NCBI RefSeq assembly: GCF_002863225.1
Contig: NZ_PKEK01000067.1
Location: 1-64,000, forward strand
DNA length: 64,000 nt
Direction: 5' to 3'
Source of the DNA: Mycobacterium sp.
Lineage (GTDB): Bacteria > Actinomycetota > Actinomycetes > Mycobacteriales > Mycobacteriaceae
The position numbers and the translations under genes were made by a program. Positions 25,852 to 35,355 of this stretch are shown one piece after another. The stretch's first letter is position 1, and each line of letters opens with the position of its first letter. The notes below the pieces were generated by a model. The model was not told the origin of the DNA and made no database searches. It worked only from the letters and a program-made list of their open reading frames with translations.

Positions 25852-26307
25852 GTGGCCGTACAAGCTTCGCGTGAGGTTGTCATCGAGGCGCCGCCGGAGA
25901 CGATTCTGGAGGCGCTGGCCGACGTTGGCTCCGTACCGTCCTGGTCCGCGGTGCACAAGCGGGCCGAGGTGATCGATTGCTATCCCGACGGCCGTCCGCA
26001 CCATGCGAAGGTCACCATCCGGGTGTCCGGCATCGTCGACACCGAGGTGATCGAATACCACTGGGGGCCCGACTGGGTGGTGTGGGATGCGGGCAAGACG
26101 TTGCAGCAGCATGCGCAGCACGCCGAGTACACGATGTACCGCGAGACCGAAGAGCGGACGCGGGTGCGTTTTGAGATCACCCTCGAGCCGTCAGCTCCGA
26201 TCCCGGAGTTCCTGATCAATCGTGCTCGCCGCAAGATTCTCTACGCCGCGACCGAGGGATTGCGCCGCAAGGTGATGGCCCTGGTCAACGCCAACCAGTC
26301 GACCTAG
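25852..26307 (+). CDS. SRPBCC family protein (Rv0857-like)
   Basis: A 151-residue paralogue of the protein at 23766, with the same start (VAVQASREVVIEAPPETILEALADVGSVPSW) and the shared EYHWGPDWVVWDAG core. I chose the GTG that matches the paralogue; the longer track start has no similarity there. Its TAG lies in a CTAG shared with the stop of the convergent dapC gene. Like its twin it should bind a hydrophobic ligand; no enzymatic residue can be assigned. Confidence 0.85.
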   Translation: MAVQASREVVIEAPPETILEALADVGSVPSWSAVHKRAEVIDCYPDGRPHHAKVTIRVSGIVDTEVIEYHWGPDWVVWDAGKTLQQHAQHAEYTMYRETEERTRVRFEITLEPSAPIPEFLINRARRKILYAATEGLRRKVMALVNANQST

Positions 26308-27473
26308 TCGCGTAGTTGTGCGAGCCGGCGGATCGCCTCGTCGAGGGTGTCCTCGCGTTTGCAGAACGTGAAGCGCACCAAGTGGTTCCAGGCGGCCGAG
26401 TGGTCCGCGGCGGGATCGCAGAATGCCGACATCGGGATGGCGGCCACCCCGACCCGCTCGGGTAGCGCCGCGCAGAACGCGGTGCTGTCGTCGTGCCCCA
26501 GCGGTCGAGGGTCGGCACAGACGAAGTAGGTGCCGGCACTGTCGTGAACCGCGAAGCCGATCTCGGTCAGGCCGCGGATGAGACGGTCACGCCTGTCCTG
26601 CAACGAGTTTCGTAGTGCTTCCACCCAGGCGTCTGCAGTGTCGAGGGCATCGGCCACGGCCGGCTGAAACGGGGCACCCCCGACATAGCTCAGATACTGC
26701 TTGGCTGCCCGCACACCCTGGATGAGTCCAGCGGGGCCGCAGGCCCAACCGATCTTCCAGCCGGTGCAGTTGAACATCTTCGCCGCACTCGAGATCGTGA
26801 CCGTGCGCTCGGCCATGCCGTCGAAGCCGGCCAAGGGTAAATGCCGCCGATCGTCGAACACCAGGTGCTCGTAGACCTCGTCGGTGATGACCAGCAGGTC
26901 TGCGGCGACGGCGATCTCGGCGATCGCGGCCAACTCCGCGGCACTGAGCACCGTGCCGGTGGGGTTGTGCGGCGAGTTCACGATCAAAGCCCGGGTGCGC
27001 GGGGTCACCGCCCGCCGCAGCGCGTCGATGTCGAGGGCGAAGGCCTGCCCGTCGGGAACCAGCGGCACCACGACCCGCTGGGCGCCGGCCATCGCCACCA
27101 CCGGAGAGTAGGAGTCGTAGAACGGCTGGATCAGAATGACCTCGTCGCCCGGTTCGACCAGACCGAACACCGCTGCGGCGATGGCTTCGGTGGCTCCGAC
27201 CGTGACCAGCACGTCGGTCGCCGGGTCGTAGTCGACGCCGTATTTCCGCTTGCGCTGCGCGGCGACCGCTTCCCGGAGTGCGGGGATGCCGATGCCCGGT
27301 GGGTACTGGTTGACGCCGTCGGCGATGGCCGCCCGGGCCGCCTCGAGCATGGCCGGCGGCCCGTCCTCGTCCGGGAATCCCTGGCCGAGATTGACCGCGC
27401 CGATGCGTGCCGCCAGCGCGGACATCTCGGCGAACACCGTGGTTGCGTACGGCTGCAGTCGCTTGACCGTCAT
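26304..27473 (-). CDS. dapC: PLP aminotransferase, DapC-type (N-succinyl-diaminopimelate aminotransferase)
   Basis: A 389-residue class I/II aminotransferase in the position of M. tuberculosis Rv0858c (dapC). It has NLGQGFPDEDGP near the start, VNSPHNPTGTVLS around 167, ITDEVYEHLVF around 195, and the PLP Lys in SSAAKMFNCTGWKIGW near 230. In lysine/DAP biosynthesis DapC transfers the amino group to N-succinyl-2-amino-6-ketopimelate. The ATG at 27473 (MTVKRLQPYATTVF) is preferred; the 36 extra track residues are low-complexity and upstream. Aminotransferase specificity is inferred from synteny. Confidence 0.88.
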   Translation of the reverse strand: MTVKRLQPYATTVFAEMSALAARIGAVNLGQGFPDEDGPPAMLEAARAAIADGVNQYPPGIGIPALREAVAAQRKRKYGVDYDPATDVLVTVGATEAIAAAVFGLVEPGDEVILIQPFYDSYSPVVAMAGAQRVVVPLVPDGQAFALDIDALRRAVTPRTRALIVNSPHNPTGTVLSAAELAAIAEIAVAADLLVITDEVYEHLVFDDRRHLPLAGFDGMAERTVTISSAAKMFNCTGWKIGWACGPAGLIQGVRAAKQYLSYVGGAPFQPAVADALDTADAWVEALRNSLQDRRDRLIRGLTEIGFAVHDSAGTYFVCADPRPLGHDDSTAFCAALPERVGVAAIPMSAFCDPAADHSAAWNHLVRFTFCKREDTLDEAIRRLAQLRD

Positions 27474-27577
27474 GTCTTTCGAGCTTAGGGCGGTGACTTC
27501 GGCCGCGAGCGTGCGGCCAGCCTCACGCTGGGCGTCGAGTGCGCACCTAGCTTCACGTTCGGCGCCGGCCGGACCTC

Positions 27578-27593
27578 CCAACCAACAGGTTGG
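27578..27593. promoter_or_regulatory. Inverted repeat CCAACC-AACA-GGTTGG upstream of fadA
   Basis: A perfect 6-bp inverted repeat in the 217-base divergent gap between dapC and fadA, about 98 bases before the fadA start. It could be a repressor site for the beta-oxidation operon. No T tract follows, so it is not a terminator. Confidence 0.35.
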
Positions 27594-27690
27594 CCGGGTT
27601 CTTTGTTAGGCTGCCCGTTGGAGGACTAGCGTCGCCACCGGCGGGATCCGTCGCCGGATCTAAAAACCAAACGGTTAAGAGGAATCAGTC

Positions 27691-28902
<1,212 letters not shown>

Positions 28903-28906
28903 GACC

Positions 28907-31051
28907 ATGGCCGAGAACACTATTCAGTGGGACAAGGATGCCGACGGCATCGTCACGTTGACCCTCGATGACCCCACCGGGTCGGCCAACGTGATGAACG
29001 AGCACTACGCGGAGTCGATGCACAACGCGGTGACAAAGCTTGTCGCCGAGAAGGATTCGATCACCGGTGTGGTCATCACCAGCGCGAAGAAGACCTTCTT
29101 CGCCGGCGGTGACCTCAAGGGCATGATCAAGCTCGGCCCGGAAGACGCCGGCGAGGCGTTCGACACCGTCGAGCACGTCAAGCGTGACCTCCGTGCGCTG
29201 GAGACCCTGGGCAAGCCGGTCGTGGCCGCCATCAACGGCGCCGCGCTCGGCGGTGGTCTGGAGATCGCCCTGGCGTGTCACCACCGCATCGCCGCGGACG
29301 TCAAGGGCCTGGTTGTCGGCCTGCCCGAGGTGACGCTGGGCCTGCTGCCCGGCGGCGGCGGGGTGACCCGCACCGTGCGGATGTTCGGCATCCAGAACGC
29401 GTTCATGAACATCCTGTCGCAGGGCACCCGCTTCAAGGCCGACAAGGCCAAGGAGACCGGCCTGGTCGACGAGATCGTCGGCTCGGTAGACGAATTGGTG
29501 CCTGCCGCCAAGGCCTGGATCAAGGCCAACCCCGATTCGCACGAGCAGCCGTGGGACAAGAAGGGCTACAAGATGCCCGGCGGCACCCCGTCCAGCCCCG
29601 CGCTGGCCGGCATCCTGCCGTCGTTCCCGGCGCTGCTGAAGAAGCAGCTCAAGGGTGCGCCGATGCCGGCGCCGCGGGCCATCCTGGACGCGGCCGTCGA
29701 GGGCGCGCAGGTGGACTTCGACACCGCCAGCCGCATCGAGAGCCGCTACTTCACCCAGCTCGTCACGGGCCAGGTCGCCAAGAACATGATCCAGGCGTTC
29801 TTCCTCGACCTGCAGCACATCAACGGTGGTGGGTCGCGGCCCGACGGCATCGAGCCGGTCAAGATCCACAAGATCGGTGTGCTGGGCGCGGGCATGATGG
29901 GCGCCGGTATCGCCTACGTGTCGGCCAAGGCCGGTTACGAGGTCGTGCTCAAGGACGTCAGCATCGAGGCCGCCGAAAGGGGCAAGGGCTACGCGGAAAA
30001 GCTCGAGGCCAAAGCACTTCAGCGGGGCAAGACCACCGAGGAGAAGTCCAAGGAGTTGCTGGCCCGGATCACTCCGGCCGCCGACCCGGCCGACCTCAAG
30101 GGCGTGGACTTCGTGGTCGAGGCCGTCTTCGAGAACCAGGACCTCAAGCACAAGGTCTTCCAGGAGATCGAGGACATCGTCGAGCCCAACGCGCTGCTCG
30201 GGTCCAACACCTCGACGCTGCCGATCACTGGTCTGGCGACCGGGGTGAAGCGCCAGGAGGACTTCATCGGGATCCACTTCTTCTCACCGGTCGACAAGAT
30301 GCCGCTGGTCGAGATCATCAGGGGCGAGAAGACCTCTGACGAAGCGCTGGCCCGGGTGTTCGACTACACGCTGGCGATCGGCAAGACCCCGATCGTGGTC
30401 AACGACAGCCGTGGCTTCTTCACCAGCCGTGTCATCGGCACCTTCGTGAACGAGGCGCTGGCGATGCTGGGCGAGGGTGTCGAGCCGGCCAGCGTCGAGC
30501 ACGCCGGTTCGCAGGCCGGCTACCCGGCGCCGCCGCTGCAGCTGTCCGACGAGCTCAATCTCGAGCTGATGCACAAGATCGCGACCGCTTCGCGAAAAGG
30601 CATCGAAGATGCCGGTGGCACCTACGAGCCGCACCCCGCCGAGGCCGTCGTCGAGAAGATGATCGAGCTCGAGCGTCCGTCGCGGTTGAAGGGTGCCGGT
30701 TTCTACGAGTACGTCGACGGCAAGCGCACCCGGCTGTGGCCGGGCCTGCGCGAGACGTTCTCCTCCGGTTCGACCGAACTGCCGCTGCAGGACATGGTCG
30801 ACCGGATGCTGTTCGCCGAGGCGCTGGAAACCCAGAAGTGCTTGGACGAAGGCGTTCTGACGTCGACCGCCGACGCCAACATCGGCTCGATCATGGGCAT
30901 CGGCTTCCCGCCGTACACCGGCGGCTCGGCCCAGTTCATCGTCGGCTACGAGGGAGCGCACGGCATCGGCAAGGAAGCCTTCGTCGCGCGAGCTCGCGAG
31001 CTGGCTGAGCGCTACGGCGACCGCTTCCTGCCGCCGTCTTCGCTGACCTGA
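28907..31051 (+). CDS. fadB: Fatty acid oxidation multifunctional enzyme FadB (enoyl-CoA hydratase/3-hydroxyacyl-CoA dehydrogenase)
   Basis: A 714-residue alpha subunit, Rv0860 position. The N-terminal crotonase domain (1-190) has FAGGDLKGMIKLG and ALGGGLEIALACHHRIAAD with an oxyanion-hole pattern and ends with GLLPGGGGVTR. The dehydrogenase begins near residue 325 with GVLGAGMMGAGIAY, the NAD-binding fold, and has IGIHFFSPVDKMPLVEII. The two C-terminal HAD domains follow. The ATG at 28907 lies directly after the fadA stop; the track start inside fadA is rejected. It carries out two steps of beta-oxidation. A strong terminator follows. Confidence 0.95.
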   Translation: MAENTIQWDKDADGIVTLTLDDPTGSANVMNEHYAESMHNAVTKLVAEKDSITGVVITSAKKTFFAGGDLKGMIKLGPEDAGEAFDTVEHVKRDLRALETLGKPVVAAINGAALGGGLEIALACHHRIAADVKGLVVGLPEVTLGLLPGGGGVTRTVRMFGIQNAFMNILSQGTRFKADKAKETGLVDEIVGSVDELVPAAKAWIKANPDSHEQPWDKKGYKMPGGTPSSPALAGILPSFPALLKKQLKGAPMPAPRAILDAAVEGAQVDFDTASRIESRYFTQLVTGQVAKNMIQAFFLDLQHINGGGSRPDGIEPVKIHKIGVLGAGMMGAGIAYVSAKAGYEVVLKDVSIEAAERGKGYAEKLEAKALQRGKTTEEKSKELLARITPAADPADLKGVDFVVEAVFENQDLKHKVFQEIEDIVEPNALLGSNTSTLPITGLATGVKRQEDFIGIHFFSPVDKMPLVEIIRGEKTSDEALARVFDYTLAIGKTPIVVNDSRGFFTSRVIGTFVNEALAMLGEGVEPASVEHAGSQAGYPAPPLQLSDELNLELMHKIATASRKGIEDAGGTYEPHPAEAVVEKMIELERPSRLKGAGFYEYVDGKRTRLWPGLRETFSSGSTELPLQDMVDRMLFAEALETQKCLDEGVLTSTADANIGSIMGIGFPPYTGGSAQFIVGYEGAHGIGKEAFVARARELAERYGDRFLPPSSLT

Positions 31052-31060
31052 GATAGGACA

Positions 31061-31102
31061 CGCGAAAGCCCCTGGAACTCAACGGTTTCAGGGGCTTTTG
31101 CG
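31061..31102. terminator. Intrinsic terminator of fadA-fadB, probably bidirectional
   Basis: A 17-bp stem, CGCGAAAGCCCCTGGAA with TTTCAGGGGCTTTTGCG, closed by two G-U pairs and no other mismatch, with an 8-base loop. It sits ten bases after fadB and ten before the convergent methyltransferase stop. T or A runs on each strand let it end transcription both ways. Confidence 0.88.
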
Positions 31103-31111
31103 TCGGCCGGT

Positions 31112-31720
31112 TTACGCGCTGCGCTGGAAAAGGTAGTAGCGGCCCAGGTTCTTCTGCGCCCGGTCCAGCGCTCCCTCGTCGCCGGCGTCCAGCAAGGTCC
31201 AGCCGGTCGCGAACCTGCGCTCGATCTCGGCCTGGTCGACACCGCGGACGCCGCGTCGCACCCCAGGGGGAAGGGCGATGATCAGCAACCGTCCGTCAGG
31301 TGCCGCGACCGCGCTGACTTCGCGGACGTAGGCGTCGCGGTCGCTGTCGCTCATGGCGTGCAGACAGCCGTTGTCGGTGATCAACGCGAAATCGGAGCCC
31401 ACCCCCGACGAGCTCAGCCGGGTCACATCGGCCCACTCGAACCTCACGTCGACGTTCTGGGCTTGTGCCTTCGCGCGCGCCTGGTCCAGCGCCCGTGGGA
31501 CGAAATCGACCGCGGTGACGCGCCAGCCGTGACCGGCCAGGTAGATCGCGTTATCCCCAGTGCCGCAGCCGAGTTCGAGTACGGAGCCGGCGGGTAGTGC
31601 CGGCGCGCCGTTACCCTCGATGAGGTTGCGCAGACTGCCGGCCAGCGGATGACCGTCCCAGGGCGTGAAGCCCAGTCGATAAAACAGCCGAAACATCGTG
31701 TGCTTGGACGACATGTGCAT
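31112..31720 (-). CDS. Class I SAM-dependent methyltransferase
   Basis: A 202-residue methyltransferase. SAM motif I is VLELGCGTGDNAIYLAG (about 47-63), motif II VTAVDFVPRAL, and the motif IV region ITDNGCLHAM. The compact size and GVRRGVRGVDQAEIERRF segment resemble thiopurine/tellurite-type methyltransferases. The substrate is unknown. An ATG two codons in (31714) is an equally possible start. It begins the accessory stretch not found at this point in the H37Rv order. Confidence 0.85.
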   Translation of the reverse strand: MHMSSKHTMFRLFYRLGFTPWDGHPLAGSLRNLIEGNGAPALPAGSVLELGCGTGDNAIYLAGHGWRVTAVDFVPRALDQARAKAQAQNVDVRFEWADVTRLSSSGVGSDFALITDNGCLHAMSDSDRDAYVREVSAVAAPDGRLLIIALPPGVRRGVRGVDQAEIERRFATGWTLLDAGDEGALDRAQKNLGRYYLFQRSA

Positions 31721-31744
31721 ACGTTAGCCCGGCCGGGTCGGCAG

Positions 31745-32044
31745 TCAATGTGCCCACCTCTGAGCGACAACGGCGGATCGCAGTGCCAGCACGCGACTAT
31801 GGATCCGGTAGTCGGTCGAACGCGGTATGTAGCCCGGTCCGTAACGGCCGCGACCCAGTCGGTGCACGCGACCATGCTCGATCTCCCAGCGCAACGCGTC
31901 AGAGATCACTTTCGCGGGACGGCCTTGAACGTAAAAGCCATGGTGGCGAAGACCGTCGGTCAGTTCGGCCACTGTCGCCGGACCCTGGTTGGCCAGGTTG
32001 AAAGTGAGCACATATCGCAATTCGATACCGCGGAGGAGCTTCAT
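31745..32044 (-). CDS. Small winged-helix-like DNA-binding protein, conserved hypothetical
   Basis: A 99-residue basic protein. The first 75 residues (ELRYVLTFNLANQGPATVAELTDGLRHHGFYVQGRPAKVISDALRWEIEHGRVHRLGRGRYGPG) look like a winged helix: a helix, a turn with the helix pair VAELTDGL/AKVISDALRWE, and a basic beta wing. I recall similar orphan proteins in many mycobacteria, some with frequent paralogues. No regulatory target can be identified. Confidence 0.72.
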   Translation of the reverse strand: MKLLRGIELRYVLTFNLANQGPATVAELTDGLRHHGFYVQGRPAKVISDALRWEIEHGRVHRLGRGRYGPGYIPRSTDYRIHSRVLALRSAVVAQRWAH

Positions 32045-32141
32045 TGCCGCAATGTCGCACAGCAGTCCGACACAATCCCACTTGTCGCTGTGAGGTGGGC
32101 ACTTTGGGTGTCGCTTCCCCGGCGCGACGGGTGTGGGCTCG

Positions 32142-33002
32142 CTACGACAGCGCAGCGGCGATACGCCGCCACTGCTCGCGCGGGTATGCCGTGGGGTCGC
32201 TCAGCAGCACCTGAACGCAGACGTGGTTGGCGCCGGCCGAACGATGCTCGGACACCCTACGCAGGATGGCGTTCTCGTCGCCCCACGCGATGATCGCGTT
32301 GAACAACCAGTCGCTCACCTGGGTCACGTCGTCTTCGGTGAAGCCAGACCGCAGCAGGTTGTTGGCGTAGTTCGGCAGCGCCAGATATGAACGCAGCCAA
32401 TCGGTCCCGATGGTGCGTGCCTCGTCGGCGTTGTCGGTGAGGATCACCGTCTGCTCAGGCAACAGCAGCGGCCCGTCACCCAGCGTCGCGCGGGCTGACG
32501 CGGTGTGCTCCGGAGTGACCAGGTACGGGTGTGCGCCCGCCCCACGTTGGGCCGACAGCGTCAGCATCTTCGGCCCGAGCGCGGCCAGCACCCGACGCGA
32601 CACGGGCACGGGTTGCGGCGTCGCGTCCAATTCGTCGAGGAATGATGCCGTTGCCGCCAGCGGTTTGCGATACCGCCCGGGCGATCCGGCGTCGATCAGC
32701 GGCGCGTGGCTGACACCGATACCGAGCAGGAAGCGATCACCGTGGTCCCCGGTCAGCGTGGCGAAGTTGGCCGCGACGTCGCCCGGCGTGTGCATCCACA
32801 GGTTGAGGATCCCGGTGGCGATCGTGGTCTGTTTGGTCGCCGCCAGGAGATTGCCCACCGCATCGAAGACGTTGCCGCCGACGTCGGGTATCCACAACGC
32901 CCGGAAGCCCAATTCATCCAATTCCGCTGCCGCATCGGCAGATTCACTTGCGTTACCGTAGCGAAGCTGGCTGCTCCAGATCCCGATCCCGGTGAGGTCC
33001 AT
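32142..33002 (-). CDS. LLM class F420-dependent oxidoreductase
   Basis: A 286-residue luciferase-like (bacterial luciferase/F420) TIM-barrel protein. Features are IGIWSSQLRYG at strand 1, GFRALWIPDVGG, IATGILNLWMHTPGDVAANFATLTGDHGDRFLLGIGVSH, and AALGPKMLTLSAQRGAGAHPYLVTPEHT. Length and motifs fit the mycobacterial F420 family. It is divergent from another LLM gene with only 36 bases between starts, so both promoters must overlap. The substrate is unknown. Confidence 0.87.
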   Translation of the reverse strand: MDLTGIGIWSSQLRYGNASESADAAAELDELGFRALWIPDVGGNVFDAVGNLLAATKQTTIATGILNLWMHTPGDVAANFATLTGDHGDRFLLGIGVSHAPLIDAGSPGRYRKPLAATASFLDELDATPQPVPVSRRVLAALGPKMLTLSAQRGAGAHPYLVTPEHTASARATLGDGPLLLPEQTVILTDNADEARTIGTDWLRSYLALPNYANNLLRSGFTEDDVTQVSDWLFNAIIAWGDENAILRRVSEHRSAGANHVCVQVLLSDPTAYPREQWRRIAAALS

Positions 33003-33024
33003 CCGGCCAGCTTACGGCCCACGC

Positions 33025-33030
33025 TAGAGT
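33025..33030 (+). promoter_or_regulatory. Leaderless-type -10 box TAGAGT
   Basis: TANNNT hexamer ending eight bases before the ATG at 33039, within a 36-base divergent gap. Confidence 0.42.
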
Positions 33031-33038
33031 CGTGAGTT

Positions 33039-34028
33039 ATGCGCTTCGGATTCTTCATCCCGCAGGGTTGGCGGCTCGATCTGGTCGGAATCGACACCGC
33101 GTCGCATTGGGCGGTGATGCGTGATCTGGCCGCCTACGCCGACGGCAGCGCCTGGGATTCGGTGTGGGTCTACGACCACTTCCACACCGTGCCGGTGCCC
33201 ACCGGCGAAGCCACCCACGAGGCGTGGTCGCTGATGTCGGCCTACGCGGCGACCACGTCGCGAGTCAAGCTCGGTCAGATGTGCACCGCGATGAGTTACC
33301 GAAATCCCGCCTATCTCGCCAAAGTCGCTGCGACGGCGGACATCATCTCCGGTGGCCGCGTCCAGATGGGCATCGGTGGCGGCTGGTACGAGCACGAGTG
33401 GCGGGCCTACGGCTACGGCTTTCCGTCGGCGGGCGTGCGACTGGGCCGCCTCGACGAAGGTGTGCAGATCATGCGCGATGCCTGGCGGGACGGCAAAGTC
33501 AGTTTCGAGGGCAAGCACTACCAGGTCGATGGCGCAATCGTCGAACCCAAACCGCTGCAGGACAACGGAATTCCACTGTGGATCGCCGGCGGCGGCGAGC
33601 AGAAGACGCTGCGCATCGCTGCCAAGTACGCGCAATACACCAACTTCACCGGCGAGCCGGACGGCTTCAAGCACAAGTCTGAGGTGCTGGCCGGCCACTG
33701 CCGTGACGTGGGCACCGACTACGACGCGATTGTCCGGTCGGTCAACGTCAACGCGGTCGTCGACGCAGACCAGCACGGCGTCGAAGACCGCCTGCGGCGC
33801 ATCCGCGACCGTCTGGTCGGCCCAGTGTCCGAGTCCGCTGCCGATGCGATGATCGGTGGAACCAGCGGACCCGATTCGGCCACCGGCACGCCCGAGCAGG
33901 TCATCGAGCGTCTGCAGAAGCTCCGCGACCTCGGGTGCGAATACGTGATCTGCTACTTCCCCGAGGCCGCCTACGACCGTTCCGGCATCGAACTCTTTGA
34001 GCGCCAGGTTATTCCGGCGCTGAGCTAG
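33039..34028 (+). CDS. LLM class F420-dependent oxidoreductase
   Basis: A 329-residue luciferase-like oxidoreductase. It starts FGFFIPQGWRLDLVGID and contains WVYDHFHTVPVP, GQMCTAMSYRNPAYLAKVAATADIISGGRVQMGIGGGWYEHE, and PLWIAGGGEQKTLRIAAKYA. The pattern is that of F420-binding monooxygenase/reductases. Its stop shares a CTAG with the ABM gene's stop. The second LLM enzyme of a divergent pair; substrate unknown. Confidence 0.88.
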   Translation: MRFGFFIPQGWRLDLVGIDTASHWAVMRDLAAYADGSAWDSVWVYDHFHTVPVPTGEATHEAWSLMSAYAATTSRVKLGQMCTAMSYRNPAYLAKVAATADIISGGRVQMGIGGGWYEHEWRAYGYGFPSAGVRLGRLDEGVQIMRDAWRDGKVSFEGKHYQVDGAIVEPKPLQDNGIPLWIAGGGEQKTLRIAAKYAQYTNFTGEPDGFKHKSEVLAGHCRDVGTDYDAIVRSVNVNAVVDADQHGVEDRLRRIRDRLVGPVSESAADAMIGGTSGPDSATGTPEQVIERLQKLRDLGCEYVICYFPEAAYDRSGIELFERQVIPALS

Positions 34029-34324
34029 ATGTCGCTGGTGACGTATCGAATCTTGACCGCGGGTGCGGCCAGCAGGGGCGGCAGCTGGGTCACCTTGCCT
34101 TCGCCGGCGCGGAAGGCGCGGTAGGCGTCGTCGGCTTCGACGGACTCCCAGATTTCGTAGATCAGCCAATGCGCCTCGTCGTCGGCGTCGATGAGCGTCT
34201 CGGTTCGCACGTTGCCGTCGAAGCCTCGCGTCACCTGCAGCACGCGGCCCATCAGCTCGCGCCCCGCAGCGACCTCCTCGGGCTTGAACCGGAGTTCAAG
34301 TGTCACCGTGACCGTCATCGTCAT
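34025..34324 (-). CDS. Antibiotic biosynthesis monooxygenase (ABM) domain protein
   Basis: A 99-residue ferredoxin-like fold with VTLELRFKPEEVAAGRELMGRVLQVTRGFDGNVRTETLID and HWLIYEIWESVEADDAYRAF, typical of ABM-family small monooxygenases or quinone-binding proteins. It is the last gene of the ABC transporter operon, its ATG overlapping the substrate-binding-protein stop by four bases. That suggests it handles the imported compound. Confidence 0.83.
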   Translation of the reverse strand: MTMTVTVTLELRFKPEEVAAGRELMGRVLQVTRGFDGNVRTETLIDADDEAHWLIYEIWESVEADDAYRAFRAGEGKVTQLPPLLAAPAVKIRYVTSDI

Positions 34325-35355
34325 CTCCTCGTGGTCGGCTCTTCGTGCTGCTCGCTCGCGAGCACACCGTTGAACCTACGGTCGACCCATTTGCCGAAGT
34401 CGGGCGCCTCCGGGATTTGGTCCGCGGCGGCGAACAACTCGGCCAGGCGTTGTTCGGATGCCACCACCTTGTCGTCCAGCGGAACGGTCAGCCGCAGCAG
34501 ACGACTCTGGGCGAGTGCGGCGATCTTGAGGTTCAAACCGACTGCCGCCGAATACTTCTTGGCCCACTGATCGGGGTTGTCACGGGCCCACTGCGCCGCC
34601 TTCTGGTAGCGGACCAGCAGGTCGGACAAGGCGGTGTTGCGCTGCGGATCGGTCAGCGCCTTCACCGACGCGCTGCCGAACTGGTAACCGTTCTCGGCCG
34701 ACCCGATGCTGCGCACCTTCAGCGTCAAATTGGCTTGCGACGTATAGGGTTCCCAGATCGTCCAGGCGTCGCCCTGTCCGTTGGCGAACGCCGACAACGC
34801 ATCGGCGGGCTGCAGGAACACCAGGTTGACGTCCTTGGGTTTGATTCCGGCGTCGGCGAGGTGTTCGAGGATGTTGGCATGGGCCGCGCTGCCCTTGGCC
34901 ACCAGGATTGTCTTGCCGCGCAGGTCCTGAACGCCCGCGATAGCGGAGTTGGTCCGGACCAGAATCTGCTCACCCGTCTGCGCGCCGTCGTAGACCGAGA
35001 TGACGCGCGTCTTCGAGTTGGCCGCGGCGCCGAACACCGGAGGCGTGTTTCCGGTGACCGCGAAGTCGATCCGACCCGCGTTGAGTGCCTCGATCTGGGG
35101 TGGGCCGAAGGTGAATGTCGAAAACTCGATGCGATAGGGCAGACCTTCGAGGGCGTTGGCTGCCCGCAGCAGGGCTTGGGTCCCGCCCTTCTGGTCGCCG
35201 ACCCGCAACGTCAGCCCGGACAGCTCCGACGTAGGCACCGTCGGCGGCGCGGTGAGCGGTTTCGGTCCGGACTCGCGCGACACGCAACCCGTCAGGCCGC
35301 CGAGCAGGACTGCTGCGGTGAAGGCGTGAAAGGCCAACCGCCGCTTGGTGATCAA
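34321..35355 (-). CDS. ABC transporter substrate-binding lipoprotein (SsuA/TauA type)
   Basis: A 344-residue lipoprotein starting at a TTG that overlaps the upstream ATPase stop. A signal with lipobox LTGC (Cys about 24) precedes the aliphatic-sulfonate/nitrate-type periplasmic domain, with LTLRVGDQKGGTQALLRAANAL, TGNTPPVFGAAAN and GDAWTIWEPYTSQANL. It captures the ligand for the downstream importer. The family handles sulfonates, taurine, nitrate or thiamine precursors; the ABM partner favours an organosulfur or aromatic compound, which is inference. Confidence 0.88.
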   Translation of the reverse strand: MITKRRLAFHAFTAAVLLGGLTGCVSRESGPKPLTAPPTVPTSELSGLTLRVGDQKGGTQALLRAANALEGLPYRIEFSTFTFGPPQIEALNAGRIDFAVTGNTPPVFGAAANSKTRVISVYDGAQTGEQILVRTNSAIAGVQDLRGKTILVAKGSAAHANILEHLADAGIKPKDVNLVFLQPADALSAFANGQGDAWTIWEPYTSQANLTLKVRSIGSAENGYQFGSASVKALTDPQRNTALSDLLVRYQKAAQWARDNPDQWAKKYSAAVGLNLKIAALAQSRLLRLTVPLDDKVVASEQRLAELFAAADQIPEAPDFGKWVDRRFNGVLASEQHEEPTTRR

